The notes below the pieces were generated by a model, which was not told where the DNA came from, did not search any database, and saw nothing but the letters and a program-made list of their open reading frames with translations. This document shows positions 12,760-24,947 of a DNA stretch of 64,000 bases, piece by piece. The stretch comes from Dioscorea cayenensis subsp. rotundata (Eukaryota > Streptophyta > Magnoliopsida > Dioscoreales > Dioscoreaceae): the NCBI RefSeq assembly GCF_009730915.1, contig NC_052480.1:992001-1056000 (forward strand). Reading direction: 5' to 3'. Numbering within the stretch: position 1 is the stretch's first letter; each line of letters opens with the position of its first letter. The translations under genes and the position numbers were made by a program.

Positions 12760-14631
12760 GAGATAATGTTTGAAAATATTTATTAAAATAAAGAAAATTA
12801 ACTTTGTTTTTTTACTTCTATTTTTTTATAACATTAATTTATTTTAAAATCATCTAAATTTATTTTATGTGTGTGTGTGTGTGTTTTTTTCATAGGGTAG
12901 TTTAATGAAAAAATTATATAAGAGTATACAAATAAACATGATTTTCATTAAAAAAAAATTATTTTATTAGATATCTCATAAATCAATTTTTAAGAATGAA
13001 CCGAGATTTGGGGTTTTATTTGTGACCCCAAATTTGGAGTCCAACATATTTATTATTTTTTAATCAATATTTTTATTTTTATTATTATAATTAAAATTTT
13101 AAAATTAATAATTCATTTTTAAAATAATTATAAGTAACCAATTTATATAATTATAAATTTTGTGTGCAATTAATTAATTAATAATAATTTTTATCATTAA
13201 ATTAATTTATGATAAATTTATTAAACTAAAATAGTTAAAAAAAATATATATTAAAAAACAATGAAAGATACATGCATTACGAATTTATAATAAAATACAT
13301 TCATAATAATATTGATAAAACTGCATAAACATTTACCGATAATAAACCGAGCTATTAAATAACATATTACATTGTAATAAATATTTAATTAAAATTATTG
13401 TTAAAAATAATTAATTTTAAATATTTTGTGATTGAATAGTAATAATAATAATAATAAAAAAGGATGTGTAAAAGAACATTATGAAAATATATCCTTTTGG
13501 GCATAAATTTGGGATTTGTGGTTGAAATATAATTTACTATATCAGAAACAAATTTAGAATTTGAGATAAAATTTTAAGGTTATGGGTTGGAGATGCTCTT
13601 AGCTGTAAAACCTTTTATTTGATATGCCTTAATAATTAAAATTCATTTTACAAAAATTAAAAGTTTAATAAGTACTCTAGAAAAAAAAATAATTAATATG
13701 TTAGCGATTAGGATAAGCAGAACTAAAATTAAGGGGTGTTGAATTTAAATTTAATTTTTTTATATATTAAATAATTCTATTAATTCAAACTTGAGATTAT
13801 AATAATCAATATTTTAAAAAATATAAAATATATATATCTATCTAAAAAAAATTTGGTTTATGTGTAAAACCGCTATTATATCTACATAATTAGCGATTAA
13901 CTCAACTAGTTAAACACTAAATTAACAAATATTGTAATTAAAAAAACAACTTTAAACAAATTCATATATAAGTCAATTATTAAATACAACAATTATTCAA
14001 CAAATAATCTAATGAATAATTAAAATTTTCATAACAATTAATCACAAGTATATAACATTTTTTCACAATAATTTGCATAATGAAACAAATATTTAACAAA
14101 TATCTAACAATCATTCAACAAATATAAATACTTTTACACAACAAATAATCACACAAAAATAAAAAAAATAAATAAATTAGATATAAAATAAACAGGAATA
14201 AAAGATAAATCCCTATACTGAAAATAAAACATAAACTTGGAGATAATTGATCAAAGAGAAAAAAAAAACTCACCAATCATGAGATCTGCAATTTTTTTTT
14301 TTTTAGAGATTTTGCGATAGCAATTGTATTTTTTAGGATTTTATTTTATTTTATTTTTATTTTTATATCCTAAATATTGATAATTATGTATTGATAAGTT
14401 CAATAAAAAATCTATATATAAAGTTTAAAAACAAAAATATTTGAAGATTTATGTTTGGCTAGCCATATTATTTATTATCACTCAACATCAAATTTATTTA
14501 ATGTAGTAATTTTATTATTTTTGTTTAATTCATTTAAATAATATGAGGTAGAATTTAAAAAAAATAAAAATAACATTTTTCATATAAATTATAATGATTA
14601 ATATTTTAATTATATATATAATATATAATTA

Positions 14632-14673
<42 letters not shown>

Positions 14674-15330
14674 CACCCCCTAAATCCGCCAATGGGATAT
14701 TCCATAGATGTCTTATTTATTGCACAACAAGTAATAAAGGACACAAAGACATGAATTTCATCTAGCTGAAAGAAGGATTAATTGAAACCAACATGTTTGA
14801 AAAAACCATTGTAGTACTTCTGATCTATCTCGTTCTCATCAATAAATGAGGTGTGTATTCACAATCGATCAAGACTTATAACATTGATTTATATATAATC
14901 TTTTTCTATCCAAGTATTGAATTTATTTTATGTATTTTGAATATATGATTATTCTAATGATAGACTTTTTATATTTAATTTGAATTCAAAATTAAATTTA
15001 TATCATACCAAAAGCTAATCCAAATAGGATTCAAACTAACCCAATATATATTTATACACGTAAAATATATTAACAGTTAATTTATTTTTATAAAAAATGC
15101 ACATTTCTAACTTTTTTTTAAATATGATAGCTTATTGTCAATTTATAAAAAAAATTTTTTTACTAAAAATATTTTTTTTGCAAGAAGACCACATAGCAAT
15201 TGCCATTTTTTCCTTTCATATATCCATTTCAAAAATAAAAATAAAATTCTTTGTTAAAAATAAAAATAAAATCAAACAAAACATAATTGTCTCTCTTAAC
15301 TACAATTAAAATTAAAATTTAAAAAAAAAA
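12760..15330. other. AT-rich repeat-derived spacer
   Basis: Very AT-rich with no credible coding sequence. At about 13585-13604 the string GGTTGGAGATGCTCTTA matches a terminal sequence common to plant MITEs (reverse complement TAAGAGCATCTCCAACC), suggesting an eroded element end. The other end could not be placed. Confidence 0.45.
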
Positions 15331-15334
15331 TAAT

Positions 15335-17953
15335 CTAATCCTGTTTTTGAACTACAAGAATGGAATTGGTATGCTTAAAATCAGAAGCAAGCATATCACC
15401 AATAACACCAAGTTCCTGAAACTCACACCACTCTGCCAACTCTTCCAAGAAAGACCCTTCCCCTTGTCTTCTTCCAACCACTATCAAATCATGTTGTTTC
15501 TCATTCATTGTTCTTATAACAGCCATAGTTTCTTCCACATTACTCACCTCCACCTCTTCCACCACCACCACCACCCCTACTTCTCTCACCATCTCCAACA
15601 TCTCCTCATCTTTCACTCTATCCTCACTCCACTCTAGCTCATTCTCTCTGCCATTACTCTCCTCAACCTTCTCCACCACTGGCATGAATCTCAGCACGGA
15701 CAACTCTACCTTCTCTTGCAAAGCCATGCGAGCAGCGCATGCCAATGCTTCCCTATCATCAACACCACCCCAAAACAACACACCTATGTTATGTCTCATC
15801 CCTGCCAATGAAGGTATAACAGTGTACCCAAACACCTCATAAACTAGTATCCCCACTGTGCATGGCCCTCCATCAAGCACCTCACTAACCACATTCCTCG
15901 CCGACTGGTCTAACTCCTTGTCCGGTCCGGCATCCATCACTCCTTTCCTCGGAAACGGCACGATCACAATGTGCGTGTTCCTATCATTCGCCATAGCGCA
16001 CACGTCATGGTGCATGGACTTGAAGGGTGCCTTGGCTGTGAATGGCTGCACAGCGAGATGCCCTTCTTTGCTTTTCTCACACTGGATGAAGATGTTGAGC
16101 ATTGGGTCCATTTGACTCATGTTCACGAACCCGTTTCGGTCTTTGTGTGTGATCAAGGCTGAGTCAGCTCGCCCACTGAGCTCAACCATGTGCAGCAAGT
16201 ACACGCACATTGGGTGTCCTTCCGAGCAGAGTGCGTCCATTAAGTTGATCATGAATGGGATTGGCCTGTCATTGTGCACGCACGCGACCATGCGTAGCTC
16301 GGAGTGTGCGCGCAGGCTCTGCACACTCCGACCACCCTTTGGCTTCTCACCGAGCGGGTTGTACATTGACTCGATCGCGAAAGAAGCTGCACCGGTCTCT
16401 AGTATTGCTGTCACTATGATCAATGCCAATCCTGGCTTGTCAACTATCTCATTGTTGTAGAACCGGATGTAAGTGAGGAGTTCTAGTACACCTTTTGTGT
16501 TGAATGTTAGTCCCAGTAAGAATGCATTAATTGGTGCCATGTTAGAGTAAATTGAGGAAACAACTGTGCCTGTCATGTTACCAATGTAGGCGACGATGAT
16601 TAGGACTAGAAGCCATAGTGCCCATGACTCGTCTTCTTTAGCTTTATGGCTAATTAGGAGCGGAAGATCTACCATTTGTCCCAATCCTACATAGAACAAT
16701 GGCAAGAACACCTCGGTGATGAACATTTCGGTGTGTTTCACTAATGCTGTGCCGAGTGGTGGTCCGTCAGGCACGACAAGGCCTGCGATGATTGGACCGG
16801 CAACGTAGGATGCACCGACTGCGTCGGCCAAAACTGAGGTGCAAAGAACAATGATCAAAATGACAAGAATGTAGCCTTCAGGGGACACGGCCGCCTTTCG
16901 GTACTCTTTGTGCTATGAAGAGAATAGCCGGCCGGAATACGAAAATTAGGAAGATCACAATGACAATGAGGCCTAAAAATGAGTAGGCACCTCGCTTCCA
17001 TTCTCCTTTACTAATATTCACTTGATTCATCACAGCGAACACTTGCATCATAGAGAACCGAATCAAGTCTTTGCACATTGAAGCCGACAGAGCAGTGCGG
17101 CCAAGCTCGGAGTTGAGTAGATGGAGCTCATTCAATAAATCAGCGATCACTGGGAATGAGCTTAAGCTAAGTGTGGAGACGAAGAAATTGAGGCCTTTGG
17201 AACGTTTGCTGACGGTTTGCGGGAGAACATCAGCTTGTAACATCCACTGCAATGCGAGACTAGACATGGTTAAAGGAATAACAATAGAGCCTAAAGCAAT
17301 CACCAAGGCTTTATGACCGGCTTTGAAAATCATCTTCGGATCCATCTTCACTCCAATCAAGAACAAATGGAACAAAATGCCGAAGATTGATAATGTGCGA
17401 AGCACAAATGCATTTCTGCTCCCTTTAATCAAATGATCATGGTAACTTTTAATGTTACCCAAGAAACTCGGACCGATAATAATTCCTGCCTGGCATCAGC
17501 ATCAGCATCAGCATCAGCATGCATGATTAAAATGGAAAATTTTCATAATTATATATTTATATCCAAAATTATTTCAATTGTAACAAGTCTTACTATGAGA
17601 TCACAGACGACGCGGGGTTGTTTGAGAGGCCGGAGAGAGTAGTAAACGGCCTTGGAGGCGAAGAACATCAAAGAGATGTAAGCGAGCATTGATGGGATTG
17701 TGTGGCTGAATGAATTGTCATTGTTGATAAAACCGAATGAATATGATTTGGGGTAGAATCCTGGGATTATGCATAGCATGTCATTGATGTTGGCGTTTTC
17801 AGGTTCATCATCAATGTTGTTCATGTTTCTTTCACTCTTTAATTTGATCTCAATGAGAGAAAGAAGAGAATGATCAGAGAGCTTTTTTTCTTTTTCTTTT
17901 GAACTTTTCTTTTTCTTTTTGTTGTGGAGGTGAAGGAGAAGAACATTGGCCAT
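15335..17953 (-). CDS. CHX: CHX-type cation/H+ antiporter (CPA2), single-base frameshift
   Basis: This is a membrane monovalent cation/proton exchanger of the plant CHX branch of CPA2. Exon 1 (17953-17594) ends in LKQPRVVCDLI. Exon 2 (17489-15335) continues AGIIIGPSFLGN, the family's conserved block. About a dozen hydrophobic segments follow, with FPVIADLLNELHLLNSELGR, the usual CPA2 core, though the expected Asn-Asp pair reads MCKDL here. The C-terminal 400 residues form the soluble regulatory region, ending in SILVVQKQD. At about residue 321 the frame shifts by one: G4 at 16881-16884 (C4 on the coding strand) precedes an immediate TGA at 16880-16878, and one base fewer restores VPEGYI-type family sequence. 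Total is about 837 codons. Met44 (17824) is a plausible alternative start, since residues 1-43 are a lysine-rich extension. It is either a sequence error or a recent null allele. Confidence 0.88.
17491..17518. repeat. (GCATCA)n microsatellite in CHX intron
   Basis: Four tandem GCATCA hexamers form the polypyrimidine-side end of the CHX intron, directly abutting the 3' splice site (acceptor at 17490). Length changes here could affect splicing; this is inference only. Confidence 0.85.
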
Positions 17954-18935
17954 GAATTGGATGAGCGTGCGCCGAATCTCTAGGTATGCCAGAGAATTTC
18001 ACGGCCTCCATTTTTCTTATATTTTCATAATATATATATATATATATAAGTATGTATTTATACGTGCTATATATCTTATATAAGTATGTATTTATATCTT
18101 AGTTCTGCTTAATATTAATTCGTGAACTCATAACTCAAAGAATTAGCCACATCCGGCTAAGATACTCCGCTCTTATGTATAGTTACACTTGAATTTCATA
18201 TGAAATATGGAGAAATTGATTTTTTTTCAATGTTTGAGTTTTTTTTAATAAAATGGATAAACACAATTTTATTGAATAAAATGCTCAAGAAAACAGAATT
18301 AAAAAAAACCACTAGACAAAAGAAAGTAAACAAACTAAAAACCTCATCAGGGTTGAGGAATACAAAGTTTAGAAAAAGAAATGACAACATGGAGAGGATA
18401 GAAGCTGGGCCGGCTAACGCTACCTACCAGAGACACATGCCTGCCTAAGCTGTAAAAAAGATGAGACTACTCCCTATCTAAGTGCGCGTTGTATTGCTGG
18501 AATGATCTGCAAAATTTGCGCTCATGAAGCTGAGGGAGCGCTTGATCCTCTGGGAGGCTTCAAGGTTAGCCTGTTGATAAAACTCTAAATTTGCGGAAAA
18601 ACCAAGAGAAGCATATTAGCACTTTTAGAAAATACAAAATGAAGTGGTAGAAAGTTTAAATGAAATATACGATTATTTTGTTTCAGCCAAATATTTCAAA
18701 AAAAAAATTGAAAAAGATGAGGAATATGATTGATTTGAAAAAAAAAAATCAAATCAAATTTAAGGTAAGATAAAAGTTAAATTTAATTTATTTAAAAATT
18801 TTATATTTAATTTTTTTTTTAAATGCATGGATACAGTCTATCTAGTTTTATGGCAAAATCTTTCAAAGGGCGAACTATGTTAATAAAAATTTCTTTGAAG
18901 GACTAAAAAGAGAAAGAGCCAACCGGCTCAGGTGC
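17954..18935. other. Intergenic region between CHX and BCD1
   Basis: A divergent promoter region for the two genes. It contains an (AT)n tract near 18031-18048 and poly-T/poly-A runs. No gene is supported; the open frames on both strands around 18196-18448 overlap each other and show no features. Confidence 0.5.
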
Positions 18936-18939
18936 AAAG

Positions 18940-18945
18940 CACGTG
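18940..18945. promoter_or_regulatory. G-box (CACGTG) upstream of BCD1
   Basis: A CACGTG palindrome sits 69 bp before the BCD1 ATG. Plant bZIP/bHLH factors commonly bind this motif; whether it is used here is inference. Confidence 0.4.
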
Positions 18946-19013
18946 ACGATGAACCACTAAAACCCCACCAAAGCCTCGCTTCTTCTCCTCTCGATTCCCT
19001 CTCGCCGTCTCCA

Positions 19014-21577
19014 ATGCCCGAACTCGAAACCACTCCAAACCCTAACCCTAGCGCACCCTCTCTCTGCGAGGAGTGCGGCTTGAATCCATGGAAGTACCGT
19101 TGCCCCGGCTGCTCCATCCGCACCTGCGCCCTTCCCTGCGTCAAGGCACACAAGCAGCGCACCTCCTGCACTGGAAAGCGGAGCCGTGCTGAGCCCATCC
19201 CAATCTCCCAATTCAATGATGATCTCCTTCTCTCTGGTTTTCTCTCAATCTCCGCTCTTTCATGTCGTAGTTTTTTTTTCCGCCTTCTTTGATGCGTATT
19301 TTGATTGCTTTGGGCGAAAGATTACAAGTTTTTGGAGGAGGGAAAGAGAGTGGCGGATTCGGCACGGCGGACGATCTCTGGGCTCGTTGGAAACATTGGT
19401 TTTCATCTTCCAACCAGACTTAAGATTCTGCGGAATGCCGCCCGTCGTCGGAGGACACAAGTTCTATTTCTATCTCAGAAAATGGCTAAGAGTGAGAGGA
19501 ACCGATCGAGATATGATATAAGGTTTGATTGTTATTATCTTCTTTTTTACTATGTGGGATTTCATTGATATAATCTGATATTATGATGCATTGTATTTAT
19601 TTGAGGTTTTTGATATTATTGAACACAATGATTCAGTGCTGAAAATAACTGCCTTTCTATTTTAGAGGATCATAGTCTTGGGTAATGCAGTCTTTTAGGT
19701 TTGGTTGCAATTTGATACTGCAATTTAGGGGAACTTCTTGGTTGTATTGTTAGTGTTCTGAAACTCAGATTCTAGTCTTTTGCCAATATTGTGTTGTTAG
19801 GTGACTTGTGGATCATGATGATGGTGATATCTTGTTTTATCAGCTCAATGTCAATTGAAGGGCAGGCTAAGTTTAGCGTTACTTAATTTCATCCTGTCAA
19901 TGGTGCCAATGTTTTAAAGAATCCCTAAACCTTTGTAAATTCTACTAAAATTTATGGAATTTTGTTAATCGCATATACGTCTTGTTGTTTTTTTTATATG
20001 GTTGTAAATTTTTGAATATAAATGATAAAATTCATTCTTATCATTGTAGCTGTGTTGGATGTTTGCTAATGATTGTCAGAAAGAGTTAGGATGAGCAGTA
20101 AAGCTGGTTTGGCCTGGTGATTGGTTCCTTTGTAAAATATGAATGAGTTTGTACTCGGTGGAAGTTGTAAGCATGTTGCTATAGGAATAGATGTTTGACA
20201 GTGTACCTTAACTATGATCGCTGCTTTACCTCAATCCATTGATGTCATGTTTTTAAATCATAGGATTCGGAATATTGATTATATATAGTTTGAATCTTTA
20301 TTGTAGTATTCAGTAATTTGAAATTAAATCGGATGTATGATATTAGTTTTAGACATGAACTTCTTGTTATAAGTATTGCAAGGATAAGATGACCTAGTTT
20401 TTGCTAGTCTTGCACATCTCAGTATAACTATTGCATTTTCCCTGAGCCCTTCTAGTAATAATATAAAGAGTATACTGGCCTACCGTGCTCATTGCTTGGA
20501 TTTATCTGCATTTTCTTGTCCAGGAAAAATACTATATTTTGGACTATTGAATGGAGATTTAATGGGACAGATGTAAGCTTGATAGACCATGGGTGAGTTC
20601 AAGATTAATTCATATTTTGGCTATTTAATGCATTAATATTGTTCAAAAGGCATGACTGTTTGTTCTGGCAGTGCTGATGAATATACAAACTTGCACTCTT
20701 TGCTTGAGAAACATTTGAAGCCTAGTCCATGGAATCATCCATTGAAGCCATATTGTGATATACCACCGGAGGATTTGAAGATTTTCATTCAGAAAACTCC
20801 AAAAGTATCATTCCCCCTGACATCGAAGGCTATCTTTTATTCAATTTGATGAGCAAACCTTAACATCTTTTGTGGCCTTTGTAGGGTTCCAAGTCACCAT
20901 TCCGCATGTTGAGCGTAAAGGCTCCTTTTGGTCAACAAATGGCAAATATTGTTCTTGTGGAGCATCCGATCATCCATGTTTATCTACCTTCACATAATTA
21001 TGATTTTGATATCGATAATGATTTAGAGTTATTATCCCATTCCAAGACTGATGATCCTCCAGGTTCCTCTGATGGTATCCCCAACTCAAAGAGCTTGTAC
21101 TTTAGGGAGGAGCAAATAGAAGAAGGCGAGTTGTCTTCTTTTACAAAGGTTACAGATCTTATGGACCATTCAAGGTCTAGACAGTCTGATAAATTTCACC
21201 ACAAGAAGAATGCTGCAGTAAATGAAAAGACAAGTGATCAGTTTTATGCACTTATGTCAAAGCCAGATACCATAGATCTGAAATCTGCTTCTGGCGAAGG
21301 GTGCAATGCATCTGTGATCAAGGATAGAAATACAGATTCAAATTCTGGTGCAAACCATACGAGACTTTCAAATGATGTGAAATTTGAGTTTGAACAGGAG
21401 CTTAAAGATGCGTATTCAGACTTGGTTGGGGAAATAAATCCTGATGACTTTCTATGCTTTGACGGGGTGTACAGTGATGAGTATGAACTAGAAGAACAAA
21501 GAGCCAATTTGTTGATTCTTGATGGGAGGTTCTTGGGGGAGGATCAATTGGAGGAGGGCGAAATCCCAGGTTATTGA
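19014..21577 (+). CDS. BCD1: BCD1-like HIT zinc-finger protein, box C/D snoRNP assembly
   Basis: This is a nucleolar protein family (BCD1/ZNHIT6) required for accumulation of box C/D snoRNAs. Five exons join in frame: 19014-19236, 19321-19522, 20524-20592, 20672-20804 and 20885-21577, giving 439 residues. The HIT zinc finger is complete: Cys18, Cys21, Cys30, Cys33, Cys38, Cys42, His46 and Cys52. The central region has the family block around FWTIEWRFNGTDVSLIDHG, then WNHPLKPYC and KSPFRMLSVKAPFGQQMANIVLVEHP, and ends the core with VYLPSHNYDFDI. The C-terminal 180 residues are acidic and low-complexity, ending QLEEGEIPGY. A telo-box sequence lies inside exon 1. No break is seen. Neighbouring MAK16 and cold-shock genes also act on rRNA or RNA, but they are separate transcription units. 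Confidence 0.94.
19037..19050 (+). promoter_or_regulatory. Telo-box inside BCD1 exon 1
   Basis: AAACCCTAACCCTA begins 24 bp after the ATG and encodes part of a Pro/Asn-rich stretch (NPNPS). Telo-boxes often lie close to the transcription start in plant ribosome-biogenesis genes, so this may be regulatory DNA that also codes. Confidence 0.45.
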
Positions 21578-22500
21578 AGATAATCATCACTCTATATAAT
21601 AGCTTTATTAAGTTTTTTTGCTTCAATTAAGCTACACTGATACTACAACAGAAATATGAAGTTAAACATGTCACACTAGTCTTCTCTATATTCCATCAAT
21701 CATCCGTATATTTTCCAAATCAAAATCATTATACAACAAAGAGGGGAAGACATTTCTATATGGTACGCATTTGATGTGTGCATTTTCATCATGAGTGTTG
21801 CTGAAATTGTCGGTTTGTTTTCTAATTTTCAAGTGTTTTTCCATCTGTTATTGATAGACAGGGATCCATGAGAAGCAGATTTGATTGGATGATACTGATT
21901 GATCAAGCATTGAAACAGTTGGTAAACTGAAAGGCTATTCCTCCATCATCCGAACAGAACTGAGTCATTGAGAGCATGATGTTCCTTGCCGTGTGTCGGC
22001 ATATGGATAGAAAGCAACAATCTCAAGTGTGTCCCCAGAGCTAGTCCCTTTACCACTCAAAAGGAATCTTCTCCATCTTTCAAAGAGAATCCTTCAAAGG
22101 ACCACACCATTGTTATTTCTCCTTATCCTTTGAGCTTTGTGTGGATCATATCCTGGAAAGAACATTTAGTGGAAGTGCGTGTAAACTGATCGATTGGTGG
22201 ATATGTTTCTTCTTCAATGGATAGTTTTGATTTTTGTGTCCATTCTCTTATCTATGTTTGTATTGTCAAGACCTCTTCTTTTCTTTTCCTTTCAGAAAAA
22301 GCAGGTTAGCACTTGTTTGTTCCTCTTTATTTGTTGGTTCTTTGTTGGTCTTTCTCATTGAGGATGATTTTGATATAACTCTATTAAAAACTTTATTATT
22401 GTTGTTTGTTTTCTAATAGATGGCAAAAATATAACTTGTTTATTCTCTGCCTTCAGTTTATTTTAATTAAAAAAATAATTAACTACAGGAAATGAAAGCA
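21578..22500. other. BCD1 3' flank and spacer
   Basis: Probably the 3' UTR of BCD1, then spacer. Short open frames near 21986-22416 show no domain features. Confidence 0.45.
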
Positions 22501-22521
22501 GGCAGTTAGAAACTGTTGAAA

Positions 22522-22711
22522 TGGGCCCAGGGGGTATTATGGTCTTTTTAACAAAGGGATGGTTGAGATCCTTAAATCTCATCCGTCGAGCTCCTTCGTA
22601 TCCGGATCTTTGGAGCTGAGAAGGAAGAGGACCTTCTTCGCGATCGCTACGAGCTCCTCCTCTTTTCTCTCTCTCTTGCTCGGCTGAGCTCTCGATCTAG
22701 GGTTAGGGTTT
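22522..22711 (+). promoter_or_regulatory. Site II and telo-box module of the cold-shock gene
   Basis: TGGGCC (site II, within a GGGCCC palindrome) is at 22522-22527, and TAGGGTTAGGGTTT, containing an inverted telo-box, is at 22698-22711, 13 bp before the ATG. This is the same pairing as at MAK16 and is typical of growth-regulated RNA and ribosome genes in plants. Confidence 0.6.
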
Positions 22712-22723
22712 GCAAAGGTTGGG

Positions 22724-23369
22724 ATGGCGCAGGAGAGGCGGCGAGGAGGGACGGTGAAGTGGTTCAGCGGGCAGAAGGGGTTTGGCTTCATTAGTCCCCA
22801 ATGAAGGCGGCGAGGACCTCTTCGTTCACCAGACATCCATCCGCTCCGATGGCTTCCGAACCCTCTCTGATGGTGATACGGTGGAGTTCTCCGTTGAGCA
22901 TGGTGATGATGGACGCACCCGCGCTGTTGATGTCACCGGTCCGAATGGCTCCGCCATCCCTCCATCTCCTGTAGGTGCTGGTCGTGGCTCGTACGGATCC
23001 AGATCGAGAGGTGGATGGTATGGTGGTGGGTATGGCCGAGGTTATGGTGGTGGTGGTTATGGGAGAGGGGGAAGGGGTGGCCGGAGCTTTAGCGGCGGTG
23101 GGGGAGGGTATGGAGGCTATGGTGGCGGTGGTGGTGGGTATGGAGGTAGTTCTGAGTGCTATAACTGTGGAAGATCTGGGCATTTTGCTAGAGATTGCCG
23201 CTTCGGTGACGGTGGTGGCGGCCCTCCAGCGGTGGGCGGGAGATTTGGTGGCCGTGGCGGCGGCGGCGGTTATTCTGCAGGTGGAGGCGGTGGTGGTGGT
23301 GGGCGGTGCTATAATTGTGGGGAGGTTGGCCATTTTGCGCGGGACTGCACTAATGAGGAGCGACAGTGA
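22724..23369 (+). CDS. Cold-shock-domain glycine-rich protein with two CCHC knuckles, single-base frameshift
   Basis: This is a plant CSP/GRP2-type RNA chaperone that binds single-stranded RNA and DNA and acts in cold response and development (family knowledge). The N-terminus [20 protein letters not shown] with GFGFISP gives the first strands and RNP1-like motif of the cold-shock domain. DLFVHQTSI supplies the RNP2-like motif. A glycine-rich region with [17 protein letters not shown] repeats follows, with two zinc knuckles [14 protein letters not shown] and [14 protein letters not shown], ending NEERQ. The frame breaks between the two RNA-binding motifs: C4 at 22796-22799 leads to TGA at 22802-22804, and with one C fewer the protein reads through as about 214 residues with the expected [10 protein letters not shown]. 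All other parts are intact, which favours a sequence error or a very young null allele. Confidence 0.9.
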
Positions 23370-24940
23370 TAGCTTTCGCTTAGCTCTGTTTAAAATTTTT
23401 TTTTTTTAACTTTTTCCAATATCATGCGCTAAATTTTTTTTCTTTTTTTTTGCCCTTTTACTTCCTTTGGTTGATTAGTAATTATTTTTTTCTTGTGGTT
23501 ATTTTATTTTTAAAAGCTGAATTTCTTTTTCCCTTCCCATTATCCTCTTGTTTGCCAAGATTTATGTGTTTTGGATGATGCACAGTAAATTTTTGGATCT
23601 AGAATCAATGAGCATTTTCATTGTGCTGTTTGTTAATTCTTTTGTTTTTGTGCAGCATGATGGACTTGTAAGTATCTGATACTTTGATGATGGCCATCCA
23701 TTTTGATGCTGCTGTTTGTTTAATGGGGATTGAATGCTTTTTCTTCTTTATTTTGATGCGAAAGTTACTTGAAAGTGAGAGAACATTATTTATTCATCCT
23801 GGTGTGTAAATTTCTCATTGTCATGATATTGCACTTGGATATTTGGTTTTTGTTCTGATCCTGATATTATGAGAGTTCACTTGTAGTTTTCAGTTGTGGG
23901 TATTGAGGAGTTTGTTCCATCTTTTTTGAGTTATTGGGAGTTTGAGATGAAGTGTTACCTTACAACTTGGTTTTTTTCATTCTTTCCTTAAATAGAAGAT
24001 TGTATTTTGTGTATTACTTGTGATAATGTCATTTAGGTTGTTGGTCTTTTCAGTTAATTTTCTTGTTTGCTTGCAGAATTATCAAGAAGGCTCTAATGCC
24101 TATGTTTGTTAATCATTTGCTATTACACAGTGTACTTTGCCAGGTTCTTGCAAATGGAAGGCTTATAAGCAGATAATGATTGTTTAACATCAACTGAAAT
24201 CATGGTCTTAAAATCAAGGTCATGAGATTTGTTTTAGTGACTCAAATGTACTCTAATTATTCAATATTGGACATGCATGATCTTTATGGTAAGACTTTCA
24301 TTGTCTTCTTTGTTGTGGATAATGTTCCGATGCTAGTATATGCTACTGAAACCTCAGGTAGTTTCTGTTGCACATAGTTTTGATTTCTTCCTTTTTTTTC
24401 CAATATTCTGATCAAATTATACTTGTTATGCATTCTGCTGGTATACTCGAAGACACTCAGTTATTTGTAAGCAGGCTGCTTAACCATCTCCAATTTGCAA
24501 TCTGATGTCATTGGCAACTCAAGGTTTATCATAGTGGAAGATTGTGAGCAACTGAGATTTCACGGCATTCAGGTTCTCTTTGAGCTCATCTTCTCTTTGA
24601 ATTTTGTGTAGTACCTCTAGTTATCAAGTCATTTCAATACTTGTCCATCTCATCATTGATCTTCAACTTTGGTTGCTTGTCAAATTTTTCCTGACAAGTT
24701 CCAGGTTCTTAAAAAAAAGGAAAATAACAGGTTGTTTTTAATGAATGTTTATGTATAATTCCTGATATATTCTATTTTTTGAGTGATAAATGAAGACGTT
24801 TAATCTATTTGTGAGTTGGAACTCTATTTTGGGGACTAGCAAGTAATTTTATATTTTCATGGAGCTAGAGGTAACAGTATCTTATATTTGTTATTTATAA
24901 GTAATTCCTATTTCCAATCATCAAAACCTCGCTGCCACCA
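23370..24940. other. 3' flank of the cold-shock gene, possibly with spliced untranslated exons
   Basis: T-rich, non-coding. A tiny exon-like unit occurs at about 23655-23667 (GTGCAG before, GTAAGTATC after). This is compatible with introns in the 3' UTR but not proven. No coding gene is supported. Confidence 0.3.
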
Positions 24941-24947
24941 GGAAGAG

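Noticed and set aside
19037..19050. Interstitial telomere repeat
   Set aside because: Only about two CCCTAAA units, inside a coding exon; this is telo-box scale, not telomeric DNA.
22791..23333. Thr/Ala/Ile-rich frame antisense to the cold-shock gene, and the Val/Gly/Met-rich frame at 22975-23409
   Set aside because: Shadow frames of glycine-rich GGN-repeat coding sequence.
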